Source: Elmis aenea (taxonomy: Eukaryota; Arthropoda; Insecta; Coleoptera; Elmidae). From it: a stretch of DNA of 64,000 bases. Where the stretch lies: positions 34,849,470-34,913,469 of the forward strand of contig OX393578.1 of the NCBI GenBank assembly GCA_947652605.1, in the 5' to 3' direction. The notes under the pieces were generated by a model that did not search any database, was not told where the DNA came from, and saw nothing but the letters and a program-made list of their open reading frames with translations. Position 1 is the first letter of the stretch. Each line of letters begins with the position of its first letter. Positions 25,001-34,800 of this stretch are shown one piece after another. A program made the translations under genes and the position numbers.

Positions 25001-26959
25001 TTATACAACTTAATGCCATCTTTTCGAGGTAATTCACATGTTATTTACAACGGATTTTTCTACTACTCTGCTAGTGATCAACCCGATATAATCAGATTTC
25101 ATTTGGAAAATAGAACTATGTCGCGATTACACATTCCGTTGATAAAAAACGGCACAGTTAAGTTGCTATACAGTAACGCTCATAACTTTTTGGATTTCAA
25201 CGTCGACGAAAATGGTTTATGGGTCATCTTTCCCGTTCCTGAATCCAACAATACAGCAGTTATGAAGGTACGTTATCAAATTTATTTCAACTTTAAATAA
25301 ACCGTTCGCAAGTTGTTTTAAAAGTCGTTATCAACATTTATTGTAAATCAAGATTTTTATATTAATTTTTTATCGTCATTGTAATTTTCTATGACTTTTT
25401 AACTCATAAAATACAATAAAAAATACTTATTTACAATATGATACGCGTAAAGAAAAACGCGACACGTTTAGTTTGATGAGGTTGCATAACTATAGTCTTT
25501 TATAGACACCCAACATAAGCCAATGTAGAGATAATTTCTTGTAGGTCGACGCCAACGCCAACACGATGAGAATCCAATATATTTGGAACATAACCGTGCC
25601 TCACAATAGGGTTGGGGAAATGTTTATAGTTTGCGGCGTCCTATATGCCGTAGATAGCGTTACAGAAAGAAACTCTAAAATACGATTCGCGTTCGATTTA
25701 TACACGAATAAGCTACTAGACGTAAATTTGTCTTTCACCAACCCATTTAGACGAACAACAATGATAGGTTACAATCATAGAAATAAGGTAAGTGGATGCG
25801 AAATAAGAAAGTTCCAATAGTCTGTATACAAATGCAATCTAAAAAATTTCATTAAAACGAAATGTTATTCAATTCACCTAAAAAAAAAACAAACAAAAAA
25901 TGTTCAAAAAATAAAAATTGTAAAATTTGACAATATTGTTTAACAATATTAGTGTGTCAACTAAAGTAAATCGATTTTTGCTTATATGTATAACATTTTC
26001 AAAAAAAAAATAACTACCGGGTAAGATTACGCTCGTTCGAATTTTTTAACTGTTTTACTATGCCGGGTGATTCGGTTTGACTGTCGCACCCCTATAACTT
26101 TTTAATTATTGAATATAACCCCAACAAACCTTTGTTTTTTGGAAATGGCGACAAATTCTCTATTAAATGATGTGCATTTCTTATCTCTACGATGACGTAT
26201 GTCAAATCCGCAATAAGCAATGTAAACAAAAGTTATTTCAACTTTCGATTTTTATAGTACACTGTAAATATTTTACAAATTCCAAATTTAAAATTTAATT
26301 ATAATGATGTGTTTCACGCAGACGTAATAACTTAACAAAAAATCCCAATTTGCTTTTTATGGTTTTCAAACTGCTATTTTGAATACAGCTAAACGAATTT
26401 TAATAATTTATCACGAATTTTTTATTAAAGCGAGCAAAGGCTAAAATATTATGCTTTTTTTTAATGTAACACACTAATTTTTAAAGAGTTTTGATTTCTT
26501 GCAAAGTTAACGTGAGTTTTTCATATATTTAAAATTATTTTGCCATTATTAACCATAACGTGTTGCAACCAAATTTTATAGTTTTTAATTATCCCAGTTT
26601 CGCAACTCTCGTCTCTTCATCATTAGATTATTTTCTTGCTTATTTGTGAATGATATACATATAATTAAATAAATTGTTTATTAAGAGATAAACTAATATA
26701 TTTTTTTCAAAAAAAAAACAATCCTTCTTAAAAGTAAAACAATTTATTTTTCAATGAAATTCAATGAATTTATTTTAATTTGTTTACTTATGTTTAATAA
26801 TAATAATTAATATTTTAGGAATTGTACACCTGGGATAAAGGAAATCAGTTAACATATCCTGTGAGATCTCATGCCATCGGGTACAACGAGTCCCTGATAC
26901 CGCCTTCTACAACAGAATTTCCAAAAGCACAACTACAAACTGGTGTTGATAGATACTAA
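13066..26959 (+). CDS. Ig/olfactomedin protein, colmedin-like (5' exons missing)
   Basis: Nine exons join in frame with GT-AG borders: 13066-13203, 14121-14249, 18998-19097, 21699-21892, 24405-24641, 24726-24921, 25000-25267, 25545-25787 and 26819-26959 (stop TAA 26957-26959), giving about 547 visible residues. Exons 1-2 and 3-4 each build one I-set immunoglobulin domain: Cys in LRCAASG then Tyr-x-Cys in GTYQCVA; Cys in LECDVEA, then TYYCISK. Exon 5 is a Cys/Pro-rich linker (CPPPVHCPECP). Exons 6-9 form a complete olfactomedin domain with the hallmarks GSWMREA, VDENGLWVIF, VCGVLYAVDS, RFAFDLY, GYNHRNK and the terminal ELYTWDKG...YPV. The family includes insect colmedins (such as Drosophila CG6867), gliomedin and C. 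elegans UNC-122, secreted or type II membrane proteins involved in adhesion and matrix. The expected N-terminal anchor and collagen repeat are not visible, so upstream exons lie outside the window or are unrecognised. An AATAAA stands near 27191. Confidence 0.93.
13290..13475. repeat. Fragment of repeat family I (intronic)
   Basis: The sequence shares a block containing TCTAAAATTTCATTTGTG, a run of AAAACTAAAGAAAAAAAGGG and an end ATTTCAGTTACACCCGGTA with 22030-22150 (opposite orientation) and 59640-59785. It is a single arm with the CCGGTA/TACCGGGT type of end, in the first visible intron of the olfactomedin gene. Confidence 0.6.
14513..15426 (-). mobile_element. Internally deleted mariner (DD34D) transposon
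   Basis: The terminal repeats ACGAGGTGTGATCAAAA...GGTGAAT pair over about 28 bp with one mismatch, and TA lies on both sides (14511-14512, 15427-15428). On the - strand, an N-terminal fragment (about 15262-14909) carries the mariner DNA-binding region, beginning near FEQRLNIKFCFKLQ with VVTVYKWYERFKSG and RLGRPSTS. A second frame (14937-14584) carries the C-terminal catalytic part: VHHDNAPCR and PDLAPCDFWLFP, with exactly 34 residues between the two Asp, the D34D signature. The first catalytic Asp and about 100 or more residues between the pieces are missing, and the element is 914 bp against the usual 1.3 kb. It is therefore dead, but mobilisable in principle through its ends. It lies in an intron of the olfactomedin gene. 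Confidence 0.95.
16109..16500 (-). mobile_element. Jockey-type non-LTR retrotransposon remnant (3' end)
   Basis: The - strand frame 16486-16235 encodes the thumb-like C-terminal part of a Jockey-clade reverse transcriptase: the motifs LLINKTILQ, MLWGSSSNSNIEILQRFQ and NAPWYATN are characteristic. It stops at 16235. A further piece with RPLDLPNRFK and a stop at 16109-16111 follows in another frame. The catalytic core and endonuclease are absent. It lies in the intron between exons at 14249 and 18998 of the olfactomedin gene. Confidence 0.85.
16931..17721. mobile_element. hAT MITE with GGGTCGGG repeats
   Basis: The left end TAGAGTCCTGCAG pairs with the right end CGCAGGACTCTA. A perfect 8-bp target duplication, CTCCACAT, flanks it (16923-16930 and 17722-17729). 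The interior next to both ends consists of tandem GCGGGTCGGG/GCGGGTAGCGGG repeats (16949-17085 and 17517-17695), with an AT-rich centre. The open frame on the - strand of the right repeat is a product of this repeat and is not a gene. Length is 791 bp; no transposase. Confidence 0.92.
17741..17886. mobile_element. PIF/Harbinger-like MITE, GGCCCGATTGC family, copy 2
   Basis: Ends are GGCCCGATTGCACAAAG and its partner TTATGCAATCGGGCC. The flanks are ATA (left) and TTA (right), near the TWA target duplication of the PIF/Harbinger group. Internally the element repeats GGTGTTAATCCC-like segments. Copies lie at 8491-8577 and 28151-28312. Confidence 0.75.
17887..18997. other. Intronic sequence without recognised features
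   Basis: Intron before the exon at 18998. Apart from the 25-bp block at 17887-17911, which recurs inverted at 28126-28150, I see no repeat boundary or exon. Confidence 0.45.
20250..20896. mobile_element. hAT MITE, CAGTGGCGTA ends
   Basis: The left end CAGTGGCGTATCC pairs with the right end ATACGCCACTG. A perfect 8-bp target duplication, AGACATAG, occurs at 20242-20249 and 20897-20904. Length is 647 bp, with a GC-richer block around 20510-20710. No transposase. It lies in the intron between exons ending at 19097 and starting at 21699. Confidence 0.92.
22030..22150. repeat. Fragment of repeat family I (intronic)
   Basis: Starts with ACCGGGTATAACTGAAATCA and continues through a block matching 13290-13475 in the opposite orientation. 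Single arm only. Confidence 0.55.
22461..24293. mobile_element. Long palindromic foldback element, family D, copy 1
   Basis: The left end TACAGGGATGCGCAAAAGTA has a matching, slightly decayed right end (TATCCCTGTA). The arms, each more than 800 bp, pair through segments such as CAATACGACTTCCGGTTCAA and its complement. Further inside, a second pair of ACACCCTGTATA motifs (near 22633/24113 and 22970/23860) suggests a nested or composite origin. The element occupies most of the intron between exons 21699-21892 and 24405-24641, so the pre-mRNA should be able to form a hairpin of about 1.8 kb. Mirror-image open frames of about 110-165 codons here reflect the palindrome and are not genes. Confidence 0.85.
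26070..26330. repeat. Single arm of foldback family F (intronic)
   Basis: Begins GCCGGGTGATTCGGTTTGAC, then the CGCACCCCTATAACTTTTTA block and CTCTACGATGACGTATGTCA, all shared with the intact copies at 30099 and 34529. Only one arm is recognisable. It lies in the last intron of the olfactomedin gene. Confidence 0.7.
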
Positions 26960-27261
26960 AATCTTTTTTACAAATCTTTATGTTATACTCTCACTGTGTA
27001 CATAACTGTAAATGATAAGTGTATGTTTTTCTGTAACTAACCGTGAACGTTTTTATAAATACCATAGGTAGACTACAAAGTTGTTAATTTTACTTCCTTT
27101 TATTCCGCAATTTTTTAATGGAGTTCCTTGGATCCAAACATGCACCCTGAATTTTATCGCTCTACGTATTTTGTGATAAAATAAGTAAGTAATAAAATAC
27201 AAGTTGCAGAAAATTTAATGTTAACTAAATGTATAAAAAGTCAATTATTTCGTTAAAAACA

Positions 27262-27774
27262 TACACAGGGTGATTAAAATTCGAGTTTAAGCATGGGTAT
27301 ATCGCTTATAATAGCTAGAAGCTAGAATATAGGTTTTAATTTGGCAAAGTTGCTAAATTTGGTGCTCATGTGTGATACATCAATCAATTCAGAAAAATAA
27401 ATGCTATTTGATTATGTAAACAGCAAAAATTGCGACATTAAGAAAAAATAAAGTTAGTTGTCATAAAACAAAAGCGAATCGACCTAGGAAAACATTTTGA
27501 CCACCATCCGATTCGGCTTAAAAAGTAGCTTGGGCAATGTTTTCACACATTTAAAATATTTTATACTCCAAAGGAGTTATAGACGATTTTCAAAAATCGT
27601 ATTTTCAGGTTTTTCCTAATTTTCTCGGATACCGTCTGAGATATTTCCAATTTATCCTTGGATTATTATTAATGAGCACCAAATTTAGCAACTTTGCTAA
27701 ATTTAAACCTATACTCTAGCTATTATAATAAGCGAGATCCCCATGCTTAAAATCGAATTTCAATCACTCTGTAT
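27262..27774. mobile_element. Foldback element, family E
   Basis: The left end TACACAGGGTGATTAAAAT pairs with the right end ATTTCAATCACTCTGTA. Pairing continues through the AAGCATGGG, TATCGCTTATAATAGCTA and ATTTGGTGCTCAT blocks on both sides. Length is 513 bp; it lies about 300 bp downstream of the olfactomedin stop codon. Confidence 0.82.
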
Positions 27775-27863
27775 TTCTAAATAGTTTAAAACATTGATTT
27801 ATTGCTTTATCGGATTTCAGATGTAATGGAAAAGACAAAGTCGTACAGTTCAACTATTACAAT

Positions 27864-27940
27864 CAGGGACTAAAAACGGGACGAAAACGAAAACGCTAAA
27901 CGAAATTAATCGAATTTTTTATACGAACGAAAATAGATAA
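27864..27940. repeat. Single end of the CAGGGACTAAAAACG hAT family
   Basis: The sequence CAGGGACTAAAAACGGGACG with following ACGAAAACG repeats matches the left end of the hAT MITE at 32811-33994. No right end is visible nearby, so this is a fragment. Confidence 0.65.
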
Positions 27941-28150
27941 CTCTCTTAATGTCGTCTTATAATAAACACATAATATATGTATATCTTGAAAATTGGTCCT
28001 CGTCTTACACGGAGGTCGTCTTATACGCCGGTATAAATATTCACAAATTCGAGACACAATGTGGGAATCTCGCTTATATTAAGAACTACGAAGTCAATTA
28101 AATTAGAAAAAAGATGATTAGTTTGTTCCTGACGAGAGGCAAAAGACTAA

Positions 28151-28312
28151 GGCCCGATTGCATAAAAGTTGGACCTGGGATTAACCCCGGGGTTAGTAGG
28201 TATACGTTAATCCTACAACTAGGCAAAATCACAGCACTGTTGGCGCTGATGTTGTCTAGTTTTGGGGATTAACTCGCATTTTAACACCAGTGTTACTTTG
28301 TGCAATCGGGCC
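28151..28312. mobile_element. PIF/Harbinger-like MITE, GGCCCGATTGC family, copy 3
   Basis: Ends are GGCCCGATTGCATAAAAG and TTTGTGCAATCGGGCC, and TAA borders both sides (28148-28150 and 28313-28315), giving a 3-bp target duplication typical of PIF/Harbinger. The 25 bp to its left match, inverted, the right flank of copy 2. Confidence 0.78.
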
Positions 28313-28873
28313 TAAGTGACTTAGTCGAAAAATTCAATATACGTTTGTGCTTCCCCTCTAATCTAAAAAATAAACCCAAATTTTAGCTTCAAATTTAAAT
28401 TAAATGTTTGAAAACATGGTTAACGAACAATTGTAGCTACAAGCAAATTTGACAAGTTTATTTTAATCAATCAATACATGAACAAATCTTCTGTAAACTC
28501 AATTTCAACTTAGAATGTTTGCAATTTTTATGAAAAATCTTTTTTTTAATTAAGCTGTAGTTTCCTAACCTGTAATTACCTTTTTAGTATCTAATGAAAA
28601 AAGCAAAATAAGTTATTTGTGTATGTTGTAACACAAGCTTGTATACATTATTTCCTGAATTAACGACAACAGTAGAAAAATTACAGATGACTATCTCTTT
28701 AATAAACTTAATTAAACCTTGCAAGGAGTATGAATTTTTTATTAATTTCAAAAGCCGAAAACGCCTATTCATTACACGCTTGTGTAATGAATTATTAATT
28801 TACTCAATGTAATAACCGACAAACAAGTGCGTAACTCCTTCAAAAAAACTAATATTTTTTCAGTATAAAACAA

Positions 28874-31800
28874 ATGACGAGCCATATTCATTTAAAACAA
28901 GCAATTAAACCGTTTTATTATCTATCAAAATTATGGTGCACGGCGGCGTACGAACTGGAAGACGATCAAAAACCCAATTTGTTTAAAAAATCAAGCTCAT
29001 TCAAATTTTACATATTAAGAATTTTAATATATGGTTTGCTATTTGTCGTCGGAAACTTCTATGTAGATGGAGTGATAGACACAGGATCTTTAGACACAAT
29101 GGCTTTTTTACTGGCAAACTTACTGCTTATTGCGTTAGCAATATATATTATGATATGGAGTGTGACAACAAGACAGAAGCATATCAAGATATGGAATTTT
29201 ATTCTCGCATTTGACAAAAATTTAAAGAAATTTGGATATCACATGCAATATTCCAAGTATAAATGGGCAGGAATAACGGCAATTATTATTAATATCAGTT
29301 ACATGCTGGCAATGTTAACGATGTCAGCAAGTGAATTTGACATCGGCCTTGAATTAAAATACGTCTTCTTTTATGTTGCACCTGATGCAGTCGCTTATAC
29401 GGTCTTATTTGAGTATACAAACTCATTAATTTTAATAAAACAAAGGTTTTGTGTATTAAGTGAACTAATACAATCTGTTAAAGATTACAGATTTTCTTCC
29501 GTAATCGTACTGTACGACGAGTTGGTTAAATTTGCAACGCAAATTAGTAAATTTTTCGGTTTTTTGATGTTATGGACAATAGCTTCGTTTTACATGTGGA
29601 TGATGTGTGACTTGTACAGATTTGTTAATGTTATAATTGTTGCTAAAAGCCACGTGGATCACACGCTACTGTCGAGCATGCTTGCCACTGGTCTACATTA
29701 TTTCGCTATTCTTTATTTGGTCTACAACTGTAGTTCGACGAAAAATGAGGCTGACCAGTACAAACTATTATTTTCTACTACAATTTTGAAAATTCCAGAG
29801 AAAAACATAAGTTTGAACAAGGTGAGGTTAACTAACTAACTAATTTAATCCCGTATTCGAATATCACTTCTAACGCCAATCTAGGTATTCCTTTAATCAT
29901 ATGCAGGGTGTCCCAGATACATTTCCAGCATGGGGATCTCGCTTATTATAAGAGATACAGTTTTGCTTAAAGTATATCGAGGGTCTCATATCAGAGGGGC
30001 GGGCGTATGCGCCAAAAATACAATAATGGAGATTCCTCTCCAAAAATGTGTTAAGCTGAAGAATCTTTATATGTCAGATAAATCAACATCTTTTGATATA
30101 CCGGGTGATTCAGTTTGACTGTCGCACCCCTATAACTTTGTAAGTCTTGAAAATAACCTCAACAAACCTTATATATTTGAAATCCGCGAGAAATTCTCTA
30201 TTAAGTGATGTGTTTTTGTTACCTCTACGATGACGTATGTCAAATCCGCGATAGGCAACTGTTTTTTTTTTAAATTACATAGTATACATTTTTTCGTTGA
30301 TTCGGATAGAGAATTTAATTCTGAATCCGACCATGTAGGTACTCAAAAAGTAGGCATACATATAAAAAAATTCAAGAAAAATCAGTTCAAAGTTTATTCA
30401 AATCATAGCAAACAGTTTATTTAAGATAACAAAAAACGATCAAATCTTAAAAATTATACGGTAACTATCAATGGAAATGTATTGAAAATTAATTTTTAAT
30501 AAAAATAAAAACAAATAATAAACGCCGACATAAAAAATTAGATTTTAATGTATTCAAAATGGCTGCTGATTTTTCTCGATTTTTTTTTAATGTATGCCTA
30601 CTTTTTGAGTATATGGTCGGATTCAGAATTAAATTCTCTATCCGAATCAACAACAAAATGTATACCATGTAATTTTAAAAAAAACAGTTACCTATCGCGG
30701 ATTTGACATACGTCATCGTAGAGGTAACAAAAACACTTCACTTAATAGAGAATTTCTCGCCGATTTCAAATATATAAGGTTTGTTAGGGTTATTCTCAAT
30801 ACTTACAAAGTTATAGGGGTGCGACAGTCAAACTGAATCACCCGGTATAGGCAGGAACAGAATTGAAGTGATTGCATGTGTGAATTTGAATCTACAGAAA
30901 GTTTTTTTCTTTTCTTGAACAATTTTACAGATGGCTCATACGCCCCTCTGATATGAGACCCTCGATATGAATTATTCCTAAGTATGGGAGGAGCTACAAT
31001 CAATTTTTCAAAGTACAAAATTCAGTACAGATGTATAGCAAAAAATATGAAAATGTCGAATTTCTTATTTTCTCTCTTTTTTGTCTTAATCGTTAAATCC
31101 ATTTTATTAGTACTTCTTAAGATGCTTTTTAATGTAGAATATAACTTTTATTTTAGATTTTTTTAATCACTTCCCATTTTTACCCCCAACTTCATTTTTT
31201 CTTATAGTTAAATGTGCTTATTTTTCCTTTTTCTAATGTGATATTTCTATAAGTAAGTCACAAAATCAAATATAAATCGTATTTTACCAATCACTTATCA
31301 AGCTATTTATGGATAAAAACAAAAAATTACTAACTAAATATCAAATGCTCAAATGACAGTATAAATTGTCTGCGGTATCATTTATTAGAATTTTATAGCA
31401 TTGTTGTGTAATATGATAGTCTTAAAGTCTTTGTAGTAATTGTTATAATTATGGCTGCATTTACAAATAATGACAAATTTGAAGTGTAGAACTGCTACCT
31501 TCCATGCTATAAAAGCTGTGTAGAAGCTAAGCGAATATACCAGGGAAGGTCACGATATGTTGTCGCTAGAATCTAATCAAGGCTGTGTTTATTGCATCAA
31601 GAACATCAAAACTAAATGTTTTGCAGTTATACGTGCCACTGGCAATTTCCTTCGGAAAAATAGGGGAAAAACTGAAAAGTTTAATAATAAAAGTAATTTT
31701 TGAGATCGCGTTGGCCATGAAACCGTCAAAGATAAAATCAAAATTATTCTATTTATCAATTCGCAATCCTTTGCAAGTAAAATGGTGCAAAGTTTTGGAA

Positions 31801-34800
31801 ATAATCTTAAACGGTCCCGGAGAAAAACGTCAAAAACGAAACCCCTGCAAAAGCGCTATGATTTGAGAAATTGTATAACTAAATCGACATGCATAGGCGT
31901 TTAACATAGGGGACACGCGATCGCAAAAATTACCTTTATTATTGAACTTTTCAGTTTTTCCCCTATTTTTTCCGAAGAAAATGGCCAGTGGCACGTATAA
32001 CTCTGCAAAATATTTAGTTTTGATGTTTTTGATGCAATAAACACAGCCTTGATCAGATTCTATCGACAACATATCGTGACCTCCCTTGTTCGAACTGCAT
32101 CCCCAGATAAGGCAACGAAGTGCGTGTAATTACAGAAATTTGGAAATAAATTTAAAAGAATATTGTTTCTTCAAGAAAACAACCAAAAATTCATAACAAA
32201 TCCATGAAGAATTGGAATTATCTGTTTTTATACAGTCTCTATGGTAAAGAATGTAGCATCTCAATAGGTCAAATTTTTCATTATTTGTCAATGTGCCCAT
32301 AATTATATGATAACTTTGCTACAAAGACTATCGAATTACACAACAATACTATAAAATTCTAATACATGATACCGCTAACAAATGGTAACTGTCATTTGAC
32401 ATTTAGATGGTTTTTTTTCCATAGATAGCTTGAAAAGTGATTGCTAGATTACGTTTTTTCTTAATTTTGTGACTTATTTATAAAAACAGGTATAGCAAAT
32501 AATTTATATCATTAAAAAGAGAAAACGAAATCACATTTAACTATTCCATAGCCACCTTCGACCCCATAAAAAAAATTAAATTAGGGGTAGATAATATCTC
32601 GAAAATGGTAAGTGATCATTTTTATTGTGAAGTAAAATATCATAGCGCACGAATGCGGACCAAACTGCAGTTTTTGTCAAAGCTGAAATTTGTTTATAAA
32701 GTCTTATATTTATATTTAGTTTAAGTGTCGCACCCCTATAACTTTGGCTATTTTAAGAGCAAATTCCAGTAACCCTTATATTTTTGTAAATCGCAGGAGA
32801 GTCTATAAAACAGGGACTAAAAACGAAAAAAATTCCGTTCGTTTCTGTTCGGAACGAAAACGAAATATATCGTTTTCGTTCTTTTCGTTCTAACCGAAAA
32901 AATTCTTTTTTCGTTTTCGTGAACCGAAATAATAACGGTTAAAACCGGTTTTACAATTTTTTTTTGTCGTCAAAAAATCAATTTTTTTTTCTAGTCACCA
33001 CAACCCTCTATAAATACAATAACAATATTTGCGTCTCAACTAAAATATAAACGATGACGATGGGGTTTGATGCTCACGGACAGCACATTTTAGACTGGCG
33101 AACCATCGCCATATTAAATTTACCAAATCGTTAAACACATTAACATTTAACCATTTTATTAAGTTTAACGCCCGTAAGGTGCAAAAACACAACGTGATTA
33201 GGTTAAATTAGACACACGATTTTTATCTAAAAATATGAAAATAGAGCAAGTGCTGTTTTAAATTTGTTTTAGTACTAAAAATCTATGCATTTGAATTAAA
33301 TAAGATCCTGCTGTAATTATTTAAAAAGACAAAAGAATGAATTCAAGTGGATAATTTACTAAATGTTATAAATAAAAAAGATATTAAAAAAAACTTATAT
33401 TAACTTGAAATATACTTTAACTTTATAGTTTGTACATACCATGCAATATACATTTTCACATTCCGTTAAATCTTACTAGCAACACATCTTCCAATAAATC
33501 TTCTTTTACATTAGTCCTTTTCGAAGTAAGAATAAATTTTACTATTATTATGTCTAAAAGCAAATAAAACATACACTTTGATAATATATATCCAATCAAA
33601 TGTATATTCTATATTGATGATCTAAAAAACAAATTAGTAATAGAGAATATCTGTACCGTTAATTGTGTTACACGAAATTGCAAGTATAAACAATAAAGTT
33701 GTTAATATATATTCACGTAAATATATGGAGAAAAGTGAAGCTCACTTATTTCAAGTGAGATTTTTTACTGCCTCGTGGAGTCTCACCAGCACAGAAGGTA
33801 AATTCGCGTTTGTGTTTAACAAATAAAATTGAAATAGCGACAAAACCGGTTAAAACCGGTTTTGGAAAATATTTATTTCGTTTTCGTTCTTGAACGAAAA
33901 ATAATAATTTCGTTTTCGGTTTCGTTTACGTTCTTAAAAAAATTTCGGTTAATTTGGTTTAACGTTTTCGTTTTCGTTCCGTTCTTAGTCCCTGCTATAA
34001 AATGATGTTAAAATGTATTTTCCACGATTATATACCTATATCAGACTGGCAATAGTCAACCTTTTGTTAATATCACATAGTAGGTATACGTTTTTTATTA
34101 ATTCTGATTAAAAAAATAATTCTATATCCAATCGCCTCTTAAAACAATAAAGTTACATGAACGTTTTGAGAAAAACGAGTTTAAAAATTATGTAATATTT
34201 TTCACAGATACTTCACAATCTTTGTATGTATTTAGGTAACAATGTACTGAAAAATAAAACAACAAAATTAACGATAATGTATTAATAACAAAATTTCGTA
34301 TTAAACATGTCCAAGGTGTCCACCATCTGCCTTCCAAAACAATTATCCTCTGAATGAAACGCCTTACAGAAGCAATTCGAAAAAAGATCTACTTTCAATT
34401 TATTGCTTACAAAATAATGTTTTTTCTTCGAAAAATTAAAATTCACATTTACACAAGTCATAAACAGACAATTACTACAGCGATTCTGTTTTGTCTTGAC
34501 CAATACAACGATTTTATGAAAAACAACATACCGGGTGATTCAGTTTGACTGTCGCACCCCTATAACTTTTTAATTATTGAAAATAACCCCAACAAACCTT
34601 ATATTTTTGGAAACGGCGACAAATTCCCTATCAAGTGATGTGCATTTGTCATCTCTACGATGACGTATGTCAAATCCGCGATAGGCAACTGTTTTTCTTT
34701 AAATGACATAGAATGCATTTTTTTGTTGATTCGGATAGAGAATTTAATTCTGAATCCGACCATGTATTAAAAAAGTATGCATACATAAGAAAATTTTCGA

